The notes beneath the pieces are model-generated. The model was not told where the DNA came from and ran no database searches. It was given only the letters and a program-made list of their open reading frames with translations. The position numbers and the translations under genes are program-made. Positions 54,090-62,416 of a stretch of DNA of 64,000 nt are shown here, piece after piece; positions within the stretch are counted from its first letter, which is position 1, and each line of letters starts with the position of its first letter. The DNA is taken from the NCBI GenBank assembly GCA_003164275.1, contig PLSY01000392.1, positions 32,754 through 96,753 of the forward strand. The letters run 5' to 3'. This stretch comes from Acidimicrobiaceae bacterium (lineage in GTDB: Bacteria > Actinomycetota > Acidimicrobiia > Acidimicrobiales > RAAP-2).

Positions 54090-55292
54090 CTACCCCCGGT
54101 CGAGGTCGAGGTCGAGCATCCGGATGGCGTTGCCCCGGACGATCTTGTAGATCTGCTCGTCGGTCAGGTCGGACATCATTTTTTCGGCCACCTTCTTCGT
54201 GTCCGGCCAGGTCGAGTCGGTGTGCGGGTAGTCGGTCTCGAAGGTGATGTTGTCGATGCCCACACGGTCGATCGACTCCAGACCGTGCTGGTCCTTGAAG
54301 AAGCAGCCGAAGACCTGGCGGTAGTAGTAGGTGGAGGGGGGCTCGGGCGTCAGATCATGGGAGTGGGTCCACGCCCGGTGGTCCTCCCAGACATCGTCGG
54401 CCCGCTCGAGAATGTAGGGCAGCCAACCGATCTGGCCCTCCGAGTAGGCCAGCTTCAAGGTCGGGTACCTGACGAGGACACCCGAGAAGAGGAAGTCGGC
54501 CAGCGAGGCCATGGCGTTGCCGAACGACAGCGTGGCAGCCACCGAGTCAGGGGCGTCAGCGGAGGTGGCCGGCATCTTGGACGACGAGCCGATGTGCATG
54601 CACACGACGGTCCCGGTCTCCGCGCAGGCGGTGAAGAACGGATCCCACTTGCCCGAGTGGATGCTCGGCAGTCCGAGGTGCGGCGGGATCTCGCTGAAGC
54701 AGACGGCCCGCACGCCACGGGCGGCGTTCCGGCGGACCTCGGTAGCGGCCAGCTCTGCGTCCCACAGGGGGATCAGGCAGAGGGGGATGAGCCGGCCCCC
54801 GCTGTCGAAGCACCATTCCTCGACCATCCAGTCGTTGTAGGCCTGGACGCAGGCCATCCCGAGGTCGCGGTCGGTGGTGGCCTCCGTGAAGGTCTGGCCG
54901 CAGAAGCGAGGGAAGGTCGGGAAACACAGTGATGCTTCGACGTGGTTCAGCTCCATGTCCTCGATACGGGCCTTGGGCTCGTAGCACCCGGGCCTCATCC
55001 CGTCGTAGGTGATCGGGCTCATCGTCATGTCGTCACGGTCGAACCCAGCGGCGGCGACGTGACGCTTGTGCACGTAGACGAGGTCCTCGAAGAACCAAAC
55101 GTCTGCTTCGGGCCCGTCGGGGTCGAAACTCACCTGGTAGTTACCACCACCGGTATGGACCATCGGGCCGATCCCTTTGCGCTCGATGTGGGGTGCACGG
55201 TCGACGAAGCGCTTCGGCAGCCACTTCTCCCACACGTGCGGGGGCTCAACGACATGGTCGTCAACACTGATGATCTTCGGAATTTCTGGCAT
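54090..55292 (-). CDS. Amidohydrolase-family (ACMSD-like) TIM-barrel metalloenzyme, paralogue
   Basis: A 400-residue amidohydrolase related throughout to the protein at 49630-50832. It shares SVDDHVVEPPHVW, the PGCYEPKARIEDMELN region, ASLCFPTFPRFCGQTF, YNDWMVEEWC, CMHIGSSS and ETDYPHTDSTWPD. Both keep the same putative metal ligands, so both should be active. A palindrome lies 25 bases upstream of the start. The pair probably handles two similar intermediates. Confidence 0.88.
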   Translation of the reverse strand: MPEIPKIISVDDHVVEPPHVWEKWLPKRFVDRAPHIERKGIGPMVHTGGGNYQVSFDPDGPEADVWFFEDLVYVHKRHVAAAGFDRDDMTMSPITYDGMRPGCYEPKARIEDMELNHVEASLCFPTFPRFCGQTFTEATTDRDLGMACVQAYNDWMVEEWCFDSGGRLIPLCLIPLWDAELAATEVRRNAARGVRAVCFSEIPPHLGLPSIHSGKWDPFFTACAETGTVVCMHIGSSSKMPATSADAPDSVAATLSFGNAMASLADFLFSGVLVRYPTLKLAYSEGQIGWLPYILERADDVWEDHRAWTHSHDLTPEPPSTYYYRQVFGCFFKDQHGLESIDRVGIDNITFETDYPHTDSTWPDTKKVAEKMMSDLTDEQIYKIVRGNAIRMLDLDLDRG

Positions 55293-55316
55293 AGCCGGCC
55301 CGTCCCATCTCCCTTA

Positions 55317-55333
55317 TCTGACGCTGCGTCAGA
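55317..55333. promoter_or_regulatory. 17-bp palindrome upstream of the amidohydrolase (operator candidate)
   Basis: TCTGACGC and GCGTCAGA are perfect 8-base arms around a single T. It lies 25 bases before the amidohydrolase start and about 207 bases before the divergent synthetase start. The rest of this 247-base region contains nothing else I can name. Confidence 0.6.
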
Positions 55334-55539
55334 GACCTTTTCCTGAGCCTAGCTCGCCGTATGGGTCTTCCCAAGCGACCTCGTCGACGTGGCGACACCC
55401 CCTATCCCGTGACATTGGCGTCCCAGGAGGCGGATCCCTTATCCTCATGCCCGGCATCAGTGCAGCACCGGTCGTGCCCGGCCCGCCGCCCGAGCATGAG
55501 CAGACCAAGACCGGAAACCGGCGACAAGGAGGGGGGGCA

Positions 55540-56982
55540 GTGAGCACGGCTCCCGACGCGACCGACGAGCACATCGACAATCTGGCCACCGTGTTGATGG
55601 ATCACCCCTTCGCCGACAGCGAGGATCTGATCTTCACCGTCGACCGGACCATGACGGCGGGCGAGGCCCGCAGTGGTGCACGCGCTCTCGCCGATGAGCT
55701 CGCCTCCCTCGGCGTGCAGCCCGGCCAGGCGGTCGGCGTCAAGCTCCCGAACGGCCCCGATGTCGTGGTGGCCATGGCAGGCATCTGGTTGGCCGGTGCG
55801 GTGTTCGTGCCCATCAACCCCCGTCTGCCCGACGCTGAGATCGACACCGTGGTGGGGCCGAGCGCACCGGCGGCGGTGATCGACCGGGACGGGGTACACA
55901 TTCTTCCCGAGCCACGCGCCTACGACGCCGGAACCGCCTTCATCCTTTGGACCTCGGGGACGACAGGGCAGCCGAAGCCCATCCTCCACACCCACCGTGG
56001 CTATGGCGAACTCCTCGACCGGGTCCTCAAACCCCTGCGATCGGGTTCGACAGCCCCGGCGAAGCGGCCCTCCCCCAACCTCATCCCCGTTTCGCTCGCC
56101 CTCAACGCCGGCATCTACAACGTCTTGTTCGGGCTCCGGGCCGGTGCTCCCCTGGTCATCATGGACAGATTCCAGACCACCTCGTTCGCCGAGCTGGTCC
56201 GGCGCTTCGAGATCCGCTCGACCGTCCTTCCTCCCGCCGCCATCGCCATGTTGAACGACGATCCCACCATCACCGATCTCGCCCCCCTCAAGTACGTTCG
56301 CAGCATCACGGCCCCGCTCTCGCCGCTCCAGGCCAAAAGGTTCACCGAGATGTTCGGCGTCTTCGTGCTCAACAGCTATGGCCAGGCCGAGGTTGGTGAG
56401 GTCATCGGCTGGACGGCGAGCGACGCCAAGACCTACCCCGAAAAGGTCGGGGCGGTCGGACGGCCCCACAAAGGGGTGGGCCTCAGAATCGTCGGCGATG
56501 ACGGAAACGAGGTGGCCACCGGGCAGACCGGCGAGCTCAGAGTCCGGCCCCCCAACATGGCGAGCGGCTACGCCTCGGGAGCCGAACTGGCCGACCGCAT
56601 CGATGCAGACGGGTACCTGGCCACCGGCGACCTCGGCCGGATAGACGAAGAGGGCTTCGTGTGGATCGAGGGACGCTCGAGCGACCTCATCAACCGGGGA
56701 GGCAACAAGGTCTTCCCCGATGAGGTCGAAGAGGTAATCTGCCTCGCTCCGTCGGTTTCCGAGGCCGCGGTCGTCGGGGCAGCGGACGAACGACTGGGGG
56801 AGGTGCCGGTGGCATTCGTGGTGTCGAGTGACGAGCTGGATCCCGAAGCGCTGACGGCGCTGTGTCGGGCCCATCTCACCCCCTACAAGATCCCCGTCGA
56901 CTTCGTGCGGGTCGACACCCTGCCCCGCAGTGAGGTCGGCAAGGTCCTGCGCCGTGAGCTGGCCGCCAGGTACGAGCGATGA
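55540..56982 (+). CDS. AMP-forming acyl-CoA synthetase
   Basis: A 480-residue ANL ligase, slightly short at the N-terminus. It has ILWTSGTTGQPKPILHTH near residue 135, NSYGQAEVGEV near 280, LATGDLGRIDEEGFVWIEGR and the GGNKVFPDEVEEV hinge region, and the C-terminal lysine in EVGKVLRR. The start is GTG 55540 with AAGGAGGGGGG upstream. It overlaps the esterase gene by 4 bases (ATGA), so the synthetase, esterase and LLM genes form one operon. Confidence 0.9.
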   Translation: MSTAPDATDEHIDNLATVLMDHPFADSEDLIFTVDRTMTAGEARSGARALADELASLGVQPGQAVGVKLPNGPDVVVAMAGIWLAGAVFVPINPRLPDAEIDTVVGPSAPAAVIDRDGVHILPEPRAYDAGTAFILWTSGTTGQPKPILHTHRGYGELLDRVLKPLRSGSTAPAKRPSPNLIPVSLALNAGIYNVLFGLRAGAPLVIMDRFQTTSFAELVRRFEIRSTVLPPAAIAMLNDDPTITDLAPLKYVRSITAPLSPLQAKRFTEMFGVFVLNSYGQAEVGEVIGWTASDAKTYPEKVGAVGRPHKGVGLRIVGDDGNEVATGQTGELRVRPPNMASGYASGAELADRIDADGYLATGDLGRIDEEGFVWIEGRSSDLINRGGNKVFPDEVEEVICLAPSVSEAAVVGAADERLGEVPVAFVVSSDELDPEALTALCRAHLTPYKIPVDFVRVDTLPRSEVGKVLRRELAARYER

Positions 56983-57866
56983 CCTGGAGCATCCCAAACC
57001 AACGAGACGTCGGCTATCCGGCCCCCGAGTCGCTCGTGGCCCGGCGTGAGGGTGCGGCCTCGATGCAGGCCAACCAACCGGTGGCCGAAGGGGCGACGGC
57101 GACCGATGCCACCGTCGGCGGGGTGGATTGCCTCGTCATCCAGCCGGACGCTCCCACCTCGACCATCCTCTATCTCCACGGTGGCGGCTACCGCCTGGGC
57201 ACCCCGTTGTCTTGGGTCTCGTTCGCCTCGCGGCTGGCCGTGGCGGCCAACGCCAAGGTGGTCGTGGCCGACTATCGACTGGCTCCCGAGCACCCCTTCC
57301 CCGCTGCCCTGCACGACGCCACCGCCGTCTTCGATGCCGTGCGGGGCGACGGCGGCCCCATCATCGTGATGGGCGACTCGGCCGGGGGTGGCCTCGCCGC
57401 CTCCCTGCTCGTCGCCTGCTTGACCTCAGACATCGCCGTACCCGACGCCCTGGTCGTCATCTCTCCATGGATTGACCTCACCGTCACCAACGAGACCTAC
57501 GCCTCTCGAGCCGAGTCCGACCAGCTCTTCCCCCGTGCCTCGGCCGACGAGGCGGCCGAGGCCTACCTGCAGGGAGCAGACGCCAAGGACCCGTTCGTCT
57601 CACCCCTGTTCGCCGAGCTGGCCGGCTTCCCTCCGTCGCTGGTCTTCGCCGGTGGGTTCGAAACCCTCCTCGGCGACGGCCTGGCCTTCACCACCCGCCT
57701 GGCCGAGGCAGGCGTCTCGGTGACGGGGCATTTCCCGGCCGGCATGCAGCACGTCTGGCCCACCTTGTTCCCTGACCTCCCCGAGTCGGCCGACGCCTTC
57801 GCCGCCATGGTCCAGTTCGTCGGTGCCGCCGTCGGCGCCCACGGGCCGGGCGCGGAGCAGGGGTGA
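56979..57866 (+). CDS. Alpha/beta hydrolase, HSL type
   Basis: A 295-residue HSL-family esterase with HGGGYRLG near 67, GDSAGGG near 130, an aspartate in the GGFETLLGDG region and the histidine of MQHVWP. It should hydrolyse esters or lactones. ATG 56979 overlaps the synthetase stop, and GTG 57863 of the LLM gene overlaps its own stop, so the middle gene is coupled on both sides. Confidence 0.9.
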   Translation: MTWSIPNQRDVGYPAPESLVARREGAASMQANQPVAEGATATDATVGGVDCLVIQPDAPTSTILYLHGGGYRLGTPLSWVSFASRLAVAANAKVVVADYRLAPEHPFPAALHDATAVFDAVRGDGGPIIVMGDSAGGGLAASLLVACLTSDIAVPDALVVISPWIDLTVTNETYASRAESDQLFPRASADEAAEAYLQGADAKDPFVSPLFAELAGFPPSLVFAGGFETLLGDGLAFTTRLAEAGVSVTGHFPAGMQHVWPTLFPDLPESADAFAAMVQFVGAAVGAHGPGAEQG

Positions 57867-58762
57867 GCGCCGTGCAGTTCGCCTACGGGGTCCCACTGTC
57901 GGGCCCGCTCAACCCAGCCCTCGCCACCACCGGTGCCCTCACCTCCCTGGCCAGGTCAGCCGAGGAGGCCGGCTTCGGGGCGGCCTATGTCACCGAGCAC
58001 CCGGCCCCGAGCCAACGGTGGCGGGAGAGCGGGGGGCATGACGCCCTCGACCCGTTCGTGGCCCTGTCGGTCATGTCGTATGGGACCTCGACCTTGCGGC
58101 TCCTCACCAACTTGACCGTCATCCCCTACCGCAACCCCTTCTTGTTGGCCAAGGCCTCGGCCACGGTCGACGTCCTGTCGGGCGGGCGCCTCATCCTCGG
58201 TGCCGGGGTCGGGTACATGAAGTCCGAGTTCGCCGCCCTCGGCGTCGACTTCGAGACCCGCAACGCCCGCGTCGACGAGTACCTCCAAGTCCTGAAGCTG
58301 GCCTGGACCGGTCAGCCCGTCGACTTCCAGGGCGAGTTCGTGACGGCCAAGGGGAACACCGCCCAGCCTCCGGCCGCCCAGCAGCCCGGGCCACCGATCT
58401 GGCTGGGCGGCAACAGCAAGCTGACCCGTCGACGGGTGGCCGAGGTGGCCGACGGGTGGATGCCCATGCCGTCGCCGAGGGGGGCGCCGGGCACGCCGTT
58501 GGAGAACCTGGACGACCTGGTCGGCCTGCTCGGCTACCTGCAGGACCATGCCTCCTCCATCGGGCGCACCGATCCCATCGACGTCATGTGCGTGCTGCCG
58601 GCCGAGGCCGCACAAGCCGCCGACCAGGCCACCGTCGACATGGTCGGACGACTGGCCGAAGTCGGGGTGACGTGGCTCGCCGTCAACGGCGTGGGCGAGA
58701 CCGTCGACCAGGCCACCGCTTTCATCGGCCGCTTCGGCGTAGGCGTCATCGCCAACCTCTGA
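57863..58762 (+). CDS. LLM-class F420-dependent oxidoreductase
   Basis: A 299-residue luciferase-like protein. AAYVTEHPAPSQRW near 38, LRLLTNLTVIPYRNPFLLAKASATVD near 75 and SGGRLILGAGVGYMKSEFAALG near 105 are the F420-LLM hallmarks. It is the third gene of the synthetase/esterase/LLM operon and probably oxidises the alcohol released by the esterase or reduces a carbonyl. It ends 38 bases before the converging PadR gene. Confidence 0.87.
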   Translation: MSAVQFAYGVPLSGPLNPALATTGALTSLARSAEEAGFGAAYVTEHPAPSQRWRESGGHDALDPFVALSVMSYGTSTLRLLTNLTVIPYRNPFLLAKASATVDVLSGGRLILGAGVGYMKSEFAALGVDFETRNARVDEYLQVLKLAWTGQPVDFQGEFVTAKGNTAQPPAAQQPGPPIWLGGNSKLTRRRVAEVADGWMPMPSPRGAPGTPLENLDDLVGLLGYLQDHASSIGRTDPIDVMCVLPAEAAQAADQATVDMVGRLAEVGVTWLAVNGVGETVDQATAFIGRFGVGVIANL

Positions 58763-58800
58763 CCGGCCCGTCGATCCGTTCGGGGCCGTGCGACGCGGCC

Positions 58801-59472
58801 TCAGCCGTCGACTCTCCGGGCGTCGAGGTCGGCCAGGTCGGCGAGCAGCCGGTCGGTGTTGTCCAGCTCGGCGCCGTAGTAGCGCTCGGCCCAGCGGATG
58901 ACCACGTCGGCGTAGGCCATCGCCTCATCGTCGGGCCGCACCCGGGCCCGGTCCTCTCGCACCTCGGCGAGCCTGCCCTCGAGCCAGTGCCGGTGGTCGG
59001 CGATCACGCCCCGCAGGGACTCCGGCTCCATGAGGTGGCCGAGCCACACCCGCAGCACCGTCGGGTTCTTCAAGATGGGCACGTCAGCCGGCTCGGCGGC
59101 CAGCCACTCGATGAGCCAGGCCCGCCCGGCCCCGGTGATCCGGTAGAGGCGCCGGGCCCTCGTGTCGTCCTTCGCCTCGATGCGCGAGGTCACGTAGCCG
59201 AGCGACTCGAGACGCCGGAGCTCGCCGTAGATCTGGCTCATGGCCGGGCTCCAGAAGAAGAAGCTCAGGCTGTGGTCGGCCCACTTCTTCAGGTCGTAGC
59301 CGGAGAGCTCCTGGCCGAAGGAGAGAAGGCCGAGGACGGCGTTGGCCGTGGCCGCGTTGGGCGGCTGCCTCTCCGCTGAGGTCGGCGCCGCCTCGCGCCC
59401 GGGGATGGTCCGATCGGTCGACGCCGATACGCCCGGTTCGTCCACAGCTGCTCCTTCCCACCGCCCGCCCAT
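58801..59472 (-). CDS. PadR-family transcriptional regulator
   Basis: A 223-residue regulator with the PadR winged helix (NAVLGLLSFGQELSGYDLKKW, MSQIYGELRRLESLGYVTS) and the C-terminal dimerisation helices (LRGVIADHRHWLEGRLAEVRED). It is slightly longer than small PadR proteins and belongs to the Vir-type branch. ATG 59472 has AAGGGGGAG upstream. It is divergent from the LLM/SDR/esterase/thiolase-like/DUF35 operon and probably represses it. Confidence 0.86.
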   Translation of the reverse strand: MGGRWEGAAVDEPGVSASTDRTIPGREAAPTSAERQPPNAATANAVLGLLSFGQELSGYDLKKWADHSLSFFFWSPAMSQIYGELRRLESLGYVTSRIEAKDDTRARRLYRITGAGRAWLIEWLAAEPADVPILKNPTVLRVWLGHLMEPESLRGVIADHRHWLEGRLAEVREDRARVRPDDEAMAYADVVIRWAERYYGAELDNTDRLLADLADLDARRVDG

Positions 59473-59489
59473 CGGTTGACGCTCCCCCT

Positions 59490-59529
59490 TATGCCTGTTA
59501 TCTATAGTCCAAATAGTCATACAAGCATA
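59490..59529. promoter_or_regulatory. Divergent promoter/operator region of PadR and the LLM operon
   Basis: The arms TATGC (59490-59494) and GCATA (59525-59529) enclose a stretch that includes two ATAGTC boxes (59504-59509 and 59513-59518) and the hexamer TATAGT at 59503-59508. It is A/T-rich for this genome. Both start codons are close by, so this is where PadR is expected to bind. Confidence 0.5.
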
Positions 59530-59542
59530 GGGGGTCGCCACC

Positions 59543-60691
59543 GTGAAATTCTCCATGATCTTCGAGGCGCAGCTGAACTACCCGACGCCCGAGCGGGAGC
59601 GCCAGAACATCCTCGACTGCGTGGATCAGGCGGTGCTCGGCGAGCAGGTGGGCTTCGACCGCGTCTGGGCGGTCGAGCACCACTCCCTTCGTTGGTACGC
59701 CCACATGAGCGCGCCGGAGATCTTCTTGACCTACGTGGCCGCCAAGACCGAGCGCATCCGTATCGGCCACGGGGTTGTCTGCATGCCGTTCAAGTACAAC
59801 CACCCCATCCGGGTGGCCGAGCGGGCGGCCATGCTCGACATCCTGTCGGGAGGCCGGCTCGACCTCGGGGCCGGGCGTGGGGCGACCGCCCAGGAGATGT
59901 CCCTGTTCGGGGTCGACCCCGAGCGCACCTACGCCGAGGTCGAGGAGTCCCTCAGGATCATCGCCAACGTCTGGCGTGAGGACCTGTTCGAATGGCATGG
60001 CCTCTTGGACATCGACCCCCATCCGGTGCTTCCCCATCCCGTCCAGAACCCGCATCCTCCGCTGTTCATGGCCTCGACGAAGCAGAACAGCCTGGAGCTG
60101 GCCGCCGAGTACGGGGTGGGGCCGCTCGTCTTCGGGTTCGCCGGCGTGGACGAGGTGGCCCACCTCCACGAGGTGTACCAGAACGCCATCGCCGGCCGGG
60201 ACGGCAGCCGCTTCGTCTCCACCGAGGTGAACGACCACTTCGGCGTCCTGTGCCCGACCATCGTGTTGGACGACCCAGAGGAGGCCCTGCGGATCGGGGC
60301 CAGGGGGCAGCGCTTCTTCGCCGAGTCCATCACCCACTGGTACGGAGCCGGCCCACCGCCCGTCCAAGACACCCTCGACGACGACAACGTCCAGGCCATC
60401 AAGGCCGACGCCGAGGCGGTCGTGGCTCGCCTGCACGAGGCCAAGATCCCGGTCAACCCGAACACGGTCGCCACCTACAACGTCAGCCATGCCTACGGCG
60501 ACGCCCAGGGGGCCATCGAGTACGTGGAGCTCCTGGAAGCGGCCGGGGCCACCGAGATCATGTGCATGATCCAGATGGGAACCGTCCCCCAGGAGATCTG
60601 CATGGAGACCATCCAGCGCTGGGGCGACACCATCATCCCCCACTTCCGGGCCAAAGAGGCGGCTGCGTCCACGACCGCTTCGGTGGCGTGA
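59543..60691 (+). CDS. LLM-class monooxygenase (luciferase/type II Baeyer-Villiger-like)
   Basis: A 382-residue luciferase-like enzyme in the FMN-dependent monooxygenase branch. MKFSMIFEAQLNYPTPERERQNILDCVDQAV, VWAVEHHSLRWYAHMSAPE and RLDLGAGRGATAQEMSLFG are typical of alkanal- or ketone-oxidising members such as diketocamphane-type monooxygenases. It needs reduced flavin from a partner reductase, which I do not see in the window. The start is GTG 59543. The stop overlaps the SDR start by one base (TGATG). Confidence 0.85.
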   Translation: MKFSMIFEAQLNYPTPERERQNILDCVDQAVLGEQVGFDRVWAVEHHSLRWYAHMSAPEIFLTYVAAKTERIRIGHGVVCMPFKYNHPIRVAERAAMLDILSGGRLDLGAGRGATAQEMSLFGVDPERTYAEVEESLRIIANVWREDLFEWHGLLDIDPHPVLPHPVQNPHPPLFMASTKQNSLELAAEYGVGPLVFGFAGVDEVAHLHEVYQNAIAGRDGSRFVSTEVNDHFGVLCPTIVLDDPEEALRIGARGQRFFAESITHWYGAGPPPVQDTLDDDNVQAIKADAEAVVARLHEAKIPVNPNTVATYNVSHAYGDAQGAIEYVELLEAAGATEIMCMIQMGTVPQEICMETIQRWGDTIIPHFRAKEAAASTTASVA

Positions 60692-61464
60692 TGGGCACCG
60701 TCCCGACCATCGACCTGGCCGACCGGGTGGTCATCATCACCGGCTCCTCCCAGGGTCAAGGGGCAGTCGAGGCCCGCCACTTCGCCGACCTCGGGGCGAA
60801 GGTGATCATGGCCGACGTCTCCGACGCCGAGGGCCAGGCCCTGGCCGACGAGATCGGCGCCACCTACCGCCACGTCGACATCTCACAGGCCTCGGACTGG
60901 GACGCGCTCATGAAGCAGGTCATGGCCGATCACGGGCGTCTCGATGTCCTCGTCAACAATGCGGCCGTCTACTGGACGGCCACCATCGAGGACGAGAGCG
61001 TCGAGAGCTTCGACCGTCTGATCGGGATCAACCTGCGGGGCACCTTCCTCGGCATCAAGTCCGCCATCGCTCCGATGCGGGCGACCGGCGGCGGCTCCAT
61101 CGTGAACATCGCCTCCATCGCCGGTGTGCGTGGCTTCCAGATGCACGGCGCCTATGGCTCGTCCAAGTGGGCCATCCGCGGCCTGACCAAGACGGCGGCG
61201 GCCGAGCTCGGGCCCGACGGGATCCGGGTCAACGTGGTCGTGCCCGGCACCATCGACTCCCCCATGGCCTGGTCGGGCGGCCCGAAGCCGGACGACGGGG
61301 CCTTCGACCACCTGCCCCTCGGTCGGGTCGGCGAGTCCGAAGAGATCGCCGCCCTCGTCGCCTTCCTGGCCTCGGACGCCTCGGGCTACATTACGGGCAC
61401 TGAAGTGATCATCGACGGGGGTGCGACCCTCGGGATCGTGAAGAGGGGGGGCGAATCGACATAG
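60691..61464 (+). CDS. Short-chain dehydrogenase/reductase (SDR)
   Basis: A 257-residue SDR with TGSSQGQG near residue 18, NNAAVY near 93 and IASIAGVRGFQMHGAYGSSKWA as the catalytic set. Its start overlaps the LLM stop (TGATG) and its TAG stop overlaps a possible ATA start of the esterase gene. It likely oxidises the alcohol that feeds or leaves the monooxygenase. Confidence 0.92.
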   Translation: MGTVPTIDLADRVVIITGSSQGQGAVEARHFADLGAKVIMADVSDAEGQALADEIGATYRHVDISQASDWDALMKQVMADHGRLDVLVNNAAVYWTATIEDESVESFDRLIGINLRGTFLGIKSAIAPMRATGGGSIVNIASIAGVRGFQMHGAYGSSKWAIRGLTKTAAAELGPDGIRVNVVVPGTIDSPMAWSGGPKPDDGAFDHLPLGRVGESEEIAALVAFLASDASGYITGTEVIIDGGATLGIVKRGGEST

Positions 61465-61475
61465 CACTCGACCCG

Positions 61476-62414
61476 TTGGCAGAGGCAATCGTTCGGGGCA
61501 TGGAGGGGGCGTTCCCGCCGTTCGAGGTGAGTGGCGCGGTGGCGGCCAGGGCCAACATGGAGGCCCTCCCCGGGCTGCCCGGCGATCCCGTCTACCAGGT
61601 GGTCGACCGGAGGATCGATGGACCCGGAGGCGAGATCCCCTTGCGCGTGTACCGGCCCGGCCCCGGGACCCGGGCGGTCATCGTCTTCTTCCACGGTGGC
61701 GGCTGGGCCATCGGGAACTTGGAGAGCCACGACGCCCTGTGCCGGTCCCTCGCCAACGCCACCGGCGCGGTGGTCGTAGCAGTCGACTACCGCCTCGCCC
61801 CCGAGCACATCTTCCCGGCGGCGGCCGACGACAGCCTGGCCGCCACCAAGTGGGTGGCCGAGCACAGCGACGAGCTCGACGTGGACCCCGGGCGCCTCGC
61901 CGTGATGGGGGACAGCGCCGGGGGGAACCTGGCCGCCGTGGTCTCGCTCATGGCCCGCGACAGTGGCGGGCCGGCCATCGCCGTCCAGGTCGGCCTGTAC
62001 CCGGTGACCTCGGCCGACCTCGACAGGCAGTCCTACGTCGACAACGGCACCGGGTACTTCTTGACCAGGGCCACCATGGAGTACTTCTGGGACCTCTATG
62101 TGCCCGACGAGGGCGACCGGAGCAATCCCTATGCCGCCCCCTTGGCCGCGACCGACCTGTCGGGCCTGCCTCCGTCGCACATCATCACGGCCGAGCACGA
62201 CCCCTTACGCGACGAGGGGGAGGCCTACGCCAACGCCCTGCGAGAGGCCGGGGTGACCTCGACGAACACCCGCTACGGCGGGATGTTCCACGGGTTCATC
62301 AACATGGCGTCCATCCTCCCGCCGGCCGCCCAGGCCCTCAACGACGTGGCCTCGCTGCTCCGACAGGTGCTCGAGACCGAGGCCGTTGAGCCACCCGAGT
62401 CGCAACCGGTCTGA
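61476..62414 (+). CDS. Alpha/beta hydrolase, HSL type; start codon uncertain
   Basis: A 312-residue HSL esterase from the TTG at 61476: HGGGWAIG near 76, GDSAGGNLA near 147, and the late histidine in MFHGFI. The family normally begins LDPLAEAI-like, and that segment is present starting at 61464-61467, before the TTG. The in-frame ATA at 61461 overlaps the SDR stop as ATAG and has AGGGGGGG 9 bases upstream. So translation may begin at ATA, at the TTG or at ATG 61500. It sits between the SDR and thiolase-like genes. Confidence 0.85.
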   Translation: MAEAIVRGMEGAFPPFEVSGAVAARANMEALPGLPGDPVYQVVDRRIDGPGGEIPLRVYRPGPGTRAVIVFFHGGGWAIGNLESHDALCRSLANATGAVVVAVDYRLAPEHIFPAAADDSLAATKWVAEHSDELDVDPGRLAVMGDSAGGNLAAVVSLMARDSGGPAIAVQVGLYPVTSADLDRQSYVDNGTGYFLTRATMEYFWDLYVPDEGDRSNPYAAPLAATDLSGLPPSHIITAEHDPLRDEGEAYANALREAGVTSTNTRYGGMFHGFINMASILPPAAQALNDVASLLRQVLETEAVEPPESQPV

Positions 62415-62416
62415 CC

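Noticed and set aside
55402..56997. A 531-codon frame on the minus strand
   Set aside because: It is antisense to the acyl-CoA synthetase at 55540-56982, which has all ANL motifs. Long antisense frames are expected at this GC content.
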